This document shows positions 57,621 to 64,000 of a stretch of 64,000 nucleotides of DNA, in pieces; positions within the stretch are counted from its first letter, which is position 1; each line of letters starts with the position of its first letter. Made by a program: the position numbers and the translations under genes. The notes beneath the pieces are model-generated. The model was not told where the DNA came from, did not search any database, and was given only the letters and a program-made list of their open reading frames with translations. Source of the stretch: Castanea sativa (taxonomy: Eukaryota; Streptophyta; Magnoliopsida; Fagales; Fagaceae); contig NC_134016.1 in assembly GCF_040712315.1 (NCBI RefSeq), forward strand, positions 20,138,390 through 20,202,389, read 5' to 3'.

Positions 57621-60600
57621 CTATAACTTCCGTCTGTCCAGAGCTTCTAGGTAGTAAGACCCTTGCCTCTTGCAGTTAATTACCCTGTAGGGTCCTTCCC
57701 AATTAGGTCCCAACTTTCCATGAGCTGGGTTCTTAGCTGCTAAGGAGACTCTTTTGAAAATAAGGTCCCCAACACTGAACCGCCTGGGTTTTACCATGGC
57801 ATCATGCTGCCTGGCCATAAGGTTCTTGTATTTTGTTGTCCTTTGCTCTGCGTCCATTCTTACCTCGTCGATAAGATCGAGGTCAAGACGGAGTTGCTCC
57901 GCATTCTCTCTTTCCAGATACTTCATCACTCGATGATTAGCCATATGGACTTCTGCCGGTATAACGGCTTCACTTCCGTAGGCTAACTTAAAGGGGGTTT
58001 CTCCTGTTAGGGTTCGTACAGTCGTCCTGTAGGCCCAAAGAACACCTAGTAGCTCATCTGGCCAAATCCCTTTTGCCCCTTCGAGCCGAGTCTTGATGAT
58101 TTTCAACAGGGACCGGTTCGCTACTTCTGCTTGTCCATTTGCCTGTGGATGGGAGGGCAAGGAATAGTGATTCTTGATTCCAAAATGATTGCAGAAGCCT
58201 TTGAAGGGTGCGTTGTCGAATTGACGTCCGTTATCCGATACTAATACCCTAGGTACTCCGAACCTACATAAAATGTTCTTCCATACGAAATTTTTCACAT
58301 TTTGCTGAGTGATTGCTGCGAGAGGTTTAGCTTCTACCCACTTGGTAAAGTAATCGATTCCTACCACCAGAAACTTCATTTACCGGGTTCCCATAGGGAA
58401 AGGGCCTACGATATCCAGTCCCCACTGTGAGAAGGGCCATGGGGCCATCATTGGGGTCTGGTACTCTGACGGCTGCCTAGGTACATTGCGATAGCGCTGA
58501 CACTGGTCACATACCTTGACATAGGCTTTAGCATCTGCCTGCATTGTAGGCCAGTAATAGCCGGCACAGACGATCTTATGGACTAGCAACCTTACTCCTG
58601 AATGATTTCCACATGCTCCTTCATGAACTTCCTTTAGAACATAGTTTGACTCGTCAGGAGCCAAGCACCTTAAGTAAGGTTGGGAAAAACCTCGCTTGTA
58701 CAATACTTCATTTATGAGGACGTACGTGGCTGCCCTGACCCTCAACTTTCTCACTTCATCCTTGTCCTCTGGAAGCCTTCCATCTTTGAGATAAATCATT
58801 ATTGGACTCATCCAGTTTTCTCCTCCTCCTATCTGCTGTATGTCAGGGATGTTTATGGTCGGCATATATTGGATGTTGTTGCACTCGTTTGTGACCCCTG
58901 CCAAAGCTGCTTTTGCCAAGGCGTCTGTTTCCGTATTTTCCTCCCTGGGTAGTTGAACAAAACTTACAGCTGAAAATTTTCGTGCAAGTCGTTTCACTTT
59001 GTTGAGGTATTTCTTCATTTGATCTTCCTTAGTATCACACATTCCATTTACTTGGTTAATGACCAGTTGAGAATCACTTCTGATTGTTACCAACTCCGCC
59101 CCTAAGGACTTAGCCAATTCCAATCCCTTGAGTAGAGCCTCGTACTCAACCTCGTTGTTGGTAGTTTGATACTGCAGACAGGCTGCATACTCTAGCCTGT
59201 CACCCTCAAGGGACTTCAGTATAACCACAATTCCTCCTGCATACAGTGTGGACAACCCGTTGACATTGATCACGCATTTCTCAACACTTTCGTCCTTGTC
59301 CAGCTTGTCCTGGCTGGGGGTGAACTATGCGATGAAATCTGCTAACGCCTGCGCCTTTATCGCACTCCTTGGGAGGTATCTAATATCAAACTCGCTAAGC
59401 TCAACGGCCCACTATACTAGCTGTCCAGCAGCTTCTAACTTGTTCATTGCCTCCTTTATGGGATGATCTGTTAGGACGTTGATGATGTGAGCCTGAAAAT
59501 AATGCCTCAGCTTCCTAGAAGTTGTGATCAGTGCAAAGGCTAGTTTCTCCATCATCGGGTATCGTCCTTCTGCTCCTCTCATTGCATGGTTTGTATAATA
59601 AACCGGTTTCTGGACTCTCCCTTCTTCTCTGACCAACGCTGAACTTATTGCATGTGGGGACATTGCCAAATACAAATACAACACTTCCCCAGGTACAGAT
59701 GGACTCAATAGTGGCGCTGTCATGAGATATGTCTTCAAGTCTTGGAAGGCCCTTTAACACTCGTCTGTCCATTCAAATGCCTTCCTAAGGACTTTAAAGA
59801 AAGGCAAATACTTATCAGTAGCTTTCGAGACAAACCTATTAAGGGCGGCGACCCGTTCGGTAAGAGACTGGACTTCCTTGATATTTTTTTGTGGTTCTAT
59901 GTTCAGTATCGCCTGGATTTTGTCCGGATTTGCTTCAATTCCTCTGTGTGACACCATGAACCCCAAAAATTTTCCTGACGAAACTCCGAAAGCGCACTTG
60001 CTTGGATTTAATTTCATGTTGTACTGCCGCAATGTATCAAAAGTCTCTTGAAGGTCGTCCAGATGTTTATCCTCGTCCTGGCTCTTTACCAGCATGTCGT
60101 CTACATAAACCTCCACATTTCGCCCGATTTGAGGACGGAACATATGGTTAACCAGCCTTTGGTAAATCGCCCCTGTGTTCTTCAAACCAAAGGGCATTAC
60201 CTTGTAGCAATACAACCCTTGGCTCGTAATGAATGAGGTCTTCTCCTGATCCGCTTCATCCATCTATATCTGGTTGTAACCTGAGAAAGCATCCATGAAG
60301 CTAAGCACTCTGTGACCTGCCGTCGAGTCCACCAACTGGTCAATACGTGGCAATGGGTAACTATCCTTGGGGCAAGCTTTGTTTAAATCAGTGAAGTCCA
60401 CGCACATTTGCCACTTGCCGTTAACTTTCTTGACCATGACCATGTTCGCCAACCAATCTGGATAATAAACTTCTCGGATGAGCTCCGCAGCGACCAACTT
60501 CTATACTTCTTCCTTAATGGCATTGTCTTGCTCAGGAGCGAAAATCCTTTTCTTCTGACACACTGGTTTTGAATGGGGACACATATTCAGGCTATGGGTA

Positions 60601-61214
60601 ATGACACTCGGATCAATGCCAGGCATGTCCTCATGACTCCATGCAAAGACATCAAGGTTTTTCTTGAGAAACCGGACCAAAGCGTGCTTCGCCCCCTCTT
60701 TCACGCTCACCCTAACTCTTGTAAACTTCTCAGGTTGGTTCTCGTCAGAAGGGACGTCTTCTAATGCTTCAGTGGGCTCCACCGCGATCCTTCTCCCTTC
60801 TATACTCATTGCCTGTATGTGCTCGTCCATCGCCAGCATAGCTAAGTAGCATTCTCTAGCGGCCAACTGATCTCCTTGTACTTGGCCTACTCCGTGCTCA
60901 GTTGGAAATTTGATGGACAAGTGGTAGGTAGAGGTTACTGCCTTCCAGCTATTCAGGGTTGGTCTTCCAATAATTGCATTATATGACAATGCACAATCAA
61001 CAACAAGGAAATTTACCTCCTTGGTTATCTACTGTGGATATGTTCCAACAACCACTGGTAGTGTAATGGTACCCACCGGTTGCACCTTCATTCCTCCGAA
61101 TCCTACCAACGGCGAATTCACTGGCCGAAGCTGATCTCGTCCTAGCCTCATTTAATGGAATGCGGGGTAGTAGAGAATGTCTACAGAACTACCATTGTCT
61201 ATCAACACCCTCTT
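57621..61214 (-). pseudogene. pol of Tat-D (protease, RT, two RNases H, integrase)
   Basis: Protease: LIDNGSSVDILYY (61200 down), the D-N-G-S form usual in Tat elements, to IIGRPTLN near 60960. RT at about 60490-59760: MVKKVNGKWQMCVDF, VMPFGLKNTGA and an intact YVDDMLV box. RNase H at 59730-59330. A second, archaeal-type RNase H at 59270-58920: INVNGLSTLYAGG (first catalytic Asp replaced by Asn), NNEVEYEALLKGL and IRSDSQLVINQV. Integrase: zinc finger with CDQCQRYRNVP near 58490, core GIDYFTKWVEAKPL, VSDNGRQFDN and QANGQAEVANRSLL, and a C-terminal end at 57621. Eight stops (for example 61149, 60498, 60261, 59751, 59409, 58377) split an otherwise well kept frame; most fit CAG/CAA to TAG/TAA. 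Confidence 0.9.
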
Positions 61215-62807
61215 GGTCATGTAGTCAAAGATGAGTAGGGTGATGACTATCGCGTCATCGTGTGGGTGGTGAAGTCGTCCTGCTTCCTCGTCCGTGAACG
61301 TAACGGCCTGCTGGTCTACTTCCCTCATCCTACTAGGTCGTCCGAAAAGTTGGATGTTCTGCACCACCTTCAGGTATGTCTTCCTTGATTTGGATGACTG
61401 CGTTGTTGAGTTTCCTCCTACAATTACCCTTATTTCTCCTAGTGGGGGACGTGATGATTCTTCCACCTTGGCCTTCATTTTCTCATCTCTTTGGTCTCGT
61501 CCAAGGACGTTCCTCAGTTTTCCTTGTCTAAAGAGATTTTCTACATGCTGCATCAAGTCAAAACATTTGTCCGTATCATGCCCGTGGTCTCTGTGAAAGC
61601 GGCAGTACTTGCTCCTATTACGCTTGTTGGGGTCTCCCTTCATTTTATCCGGCCACTTCAAGGACGGATCATCCTTGATCTGCATAAGAGCCTGCTCTAG
61701 TGGCATAGTCAGGGGCGTGTATTGCTGATTCCTCACGGAGGAACTCGCCTTCTTACCATCCTTATCTTTCTTCTCGTCTACTCGAGCTTTCTTTAGATGA
61801 GGTCCTTGATCCGAATAATGATGGTGACCCGCTTCCGAGCGTTCTGCCCTTTTTCTTTTCTTGGCTATGATAGCGTCCTCAGCATTCATAAAATTCTGGG
61901 CTGAATGGTCGAGATCGGCCATAGTCTGTGGTTCCTGCTCATAGAGCTTATGAATGAACAAGTCAGAATTGACCCCATTGTGGAAAGCGGCCAGTAATAA
62001 CTTGTCATCCATCTCGTCCACCGTCAAGGCCTCCCTATTAAACCGGGTGATAAAGGATCGTAAACTCTCATTTTTCCCTTGCTCTATAGTCAGTAGACTA
62101 GAGGAGGAATGCTTGTGATGCTATCCCCCAATGAAATTGTTGACAATCAACTTACTCAACTCTTCAAATGATCCCACCGAGTTTGGGGGTATCTTACTGA
62201 ACCACACTCGCGCTGGTCCCTTAAGTGTGGTGGGAAAAGCTCTGTGCATAATCTCGTCCGGGACTCCTTGTAGGTGCATGGTCGTCTTGAAAGTCGCAAT
62301 ATGATCGCAAGGGTCACGATTTCCATCATACAAGTCCAGAGATGGCATTTTGAATTTTGGAGGTAGGGGGTGACTGTTGATGGAAGCCATGAAAGGGGAG
62401 TCCGTTCGGTGAACCATATCATCCACTGGGTTCGCCCGCCTCATGTTTTCCCTCATTTCATCCATGGCTTTTCTCATCTGGTCCATCTCTTTTTCCAAGT
62501 ATGGCACTCTTCTTGAAGCGGTACCCCTTGTCTGATCTTCGGACTCGACATTTTCTCGTCCACCTTCCTGACTCAGTGCCCGTCCATCCGCGTGCCCATC
62601 TTGGTGCTGCCTCCTGAGGTTGATCTCCCTATTCAACTCCTGGTTCTGACGTGTCAGTTCTGTCATAGCGGCGGCCATGGATTGTATATGTTGAATGGAA
62701 GGCGGTTGTATGATAGGCGCTGACCTGCGATCGCGTAGGGGGTTGCTAGAAGCATCCCTACTCTCCTGGTGGCTTGGGCTTGTAGCCCTTGATCTTGTTC
62801 GAACCAT
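61215..62807 (-). pseudogene. gag of Tat-D
   Basis: Starts at ATG 62807 (MVRTRSRATSPSHQESRDAS), about 110 bp after the LTR. A coiled-coil stretch (LEKEMDQMRKAMDEMRENMR) precedes the capsid domain: PLPPKFKMPSLDLYDGNRDP, then FPTTLKGPARVWFSKIP. A TAG at 62118 is the only break; the rest continues to a zinc motif CRFHRDHGHDTDKCFDL near 61610. In Tat elements this motif is C-x-H-H-C-like. The frame is open into protease. Confidence 0.9.
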
Positions 62808-62900
62808 TTAGTCTTTTGTCTGGGAAACACTAATCCTTGACAACAAAAACACAGTCAAATGAAAAGAACAGTGAACAGTGCTTGTTTGTTTTTCTTTCCC

Positions 62901-62915
62901 ACAGACGGCGCCAAC
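62901..62915 (-). other. Primer-binding site of Tat-D (tRNA-Asp-like)
   Basis: Minus strand reads GTTGGCGCCGTCTGT directly after the LTR. TGGCGCCGT fits the 3' end of plant tRNA-Asp over about nine bases, which differs from the tRNA-Met site used by the other elements here. Confidence 0.7.
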
Positions 62916-63575
62916 TGATGATGCAAAGAAAATCGGTAGGTTGGATGCTTCAGACTTGAAAGGACCACTTGCTCTCTCAACGGCTTGAAAAAAGAAAGAA
63001 AAGCGATCAAAGGTGACCGGGGCTGCCGGCCAAGAACCCTCCGATGGCAAAATTAGTTTTCTCTCTATATTTTTGGAGTTCCAACTTTTTGGGAGCAATA
63101 AAAAATGTACCTTTGCTTTGTCTGAATAAGCGTTTATATAGTGTTCTAATAGACAGTTATCGCAATTATAACCTCCCCTGGATTCAAGGAGGCGTAAGTA
63201 TTTAAAAATAACATCCAAAACTGTTTAGGAGTTATGTACTGCAACGGATTCCTGGAAGTTACGCGTAAAATAAGGAATTGTCACATTATACTCGGAGATT
63301 TTCCTAAGTATGATACCCTCGTCCTAGTAACCCCTTGTCGAGTATGCTTAGCTAGTGAATAGGAGTCGTTTTGTCTACGGACGAATTTATTAAGGACGAG
63401 ATCGCCGACACCTTGGACGAGCGTCTCATTCCCTGGTCACAAGGGCCTCGTCCTAGTCTCTTCCTCTTTGGACGAGATGGTTATAGGTATGGTTCTTAGG
63501 GGTACTTGCAATACTGTTGGGTCACGGACAACCTCTATGGACGGCTTCAAGATGGGAAAAACCAGTACCCTATCA
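62916..63575 (-). repeat. 5' LTR of Tat-D
   Basis: 660 bp, same ends as 53274-53933. A minus-strand frame across its border (63218-62808) is a by-product and was not called. Confidence 0.95.
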
Positions 63576-64000
63576 AATACTACTATATAAATATAGTTGC
63601 ACTCTAGGCCTTATTTATAAATTATATCCCAAGACTTTATTATACACGCAACCCTTTCATAAAATATTCGCAGTAATATAAAGTCATGAAAGTAGACTGC
63701 CACTTTGTAAATTACTACATCTTATCCTTGAGTACCCGGTTTAATCCTTTTAAAGTTATTCAACATATATTTATGAAATCCAATTTCATAAATATATACT
63801 TTAGTAATTTCTTACTAAAGTGGTTAGGCCTAGCTCTCTGAATAACTAAACCCATTAAACTTATCTCAAGGGAATATTTTATATCTCCGTTAAGAGACTA
63901 TGATTCCATCTTGAGAATATATGTTCCATCAACATTAAATGTGGCTGCCCAACATACTGAGGTTTTGACCATTACCTTAGATCTCACTCCTGATAAATCA

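Larger units (their letters stand above)
53274..63575 (-). mobile_element. Tat-D: Tat-lineage Ty3-gypsy element with antisense gene (10.3 kb)
   Basis: LTRs of 660 bp at 53274-53933 and 62916-63575, flanked by AATAC (53269-53273 and 63576-63580). Minus-strand order: LTR, tRNA-Asp-like primer-binding site, gag, protease, RT, RNase H, a second archaeal-type RNase H, integrase, long spacer, polypurine tract (near 53934-53946) and LTR. The second RNase H defines the Tat lineage. Between integrase and the 3' LTR an intron-containing gene runs in the opposite direction. By hand count the LTRs differ at about 34 of 660 positions (about 5%). Confidence 0.95.
52823..64000 (-). mobile_element. S1 LTR copy 6, split by Tat-D and cut by the right window edge
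   Basis: Starts TGATAGAAAAATGACATG at 52823, stops at 53273 and resumes at 63576 with the same family sequence (ACTACTATATAAATATAGTT), running to 64000. Whether it is solo cannot be told from the window. Confidence 0.85.

Noticed and set aside
62808..63218. 136-residue minus frame next to the Tat-D gag
   Set aside because: Runs across the LTR border and primer-binding site; the gag ATG at 62807 follows a stop.

Overview
The window is plant nuclear DNA, almost certainly from a eudicot. It has AT-rich spacers, plant-type LTR retrotransposons of several lineages (Ty3-gypsy with and without a chromodomain, a Tat-lineage element, a copia gag-only element, TRIMs), Helitron-like ends, LINE remnants and one plant-specific ZF-HD transcription factor. 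The repeat families look like those of woody rosids (Fagaceae-like), but that is an impression from memory and not proven here. Only one host gene looks intact: a 177-residue zinc-finger homeodomain protein at 15258-15791.

Layout. 1-3797: gag/protease end and 5' LTR of a minus-strand gypsy element (GypA), cut by the left edge, with a foreign 1.35-kb solo LTR in its leader. 3798-6050: AT-rich spacer. 6051-12549: a tandem TRIM (three 175-bp LTRs, target duplication ATATT) whose first internal segment holds a degenerate gypsy element (GypB) joined exactly at the primer-binding site. 12550-18778: spacer, a MITE, the ZF-HD gene, a LINE tail. 18779-22450: leader-like sequence, a solo GypA-family LTR and two decayed WD40 exons. 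22470-26290: two Helitron-like elements with 3' ends facing each other, a 19-bp minisatellite and a solo LTR.

27171-45589 is one gypsy chromovirus (GypC, target duplication CACAT) carrying nested insertions: a 9.4-kb copia gag element (CopE, itself carrying a solo LTR) in its gag, and two solo LTRs in its 3' LTR. 45835-46274 is a complete 440-bp TRIM. 46275-52822 holds two more solo LTRs, a LINE scrap and a Helitron end. 52823-64000 is a sixth copy of the same 1.4-kb LTR family, split by a 10.3-kb Tat-lineage element (Tat-D, identical-length 660-bp LTRs, target duplication AATAC). Tat-D carries an antisense, intron-containing gene with its own TATA box.

All retrotransposon reading frames are broken, mostly by stops that fit CAG/CAA to TAG/TAA changes, as expected for long-methylated DNA. 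Boundaries were found by matching repeat copies within the window by eye; no alignment or database search was run. The items most worth following are the gypsy/TRIM chimera joined at the primer-binding site, the antisense spliced gene of Tat-D, the copia element that pairs gag with an unrelated plant-transposon ORF and no pol, and a long paired hairpin kept in all solo LTR copies of one family.
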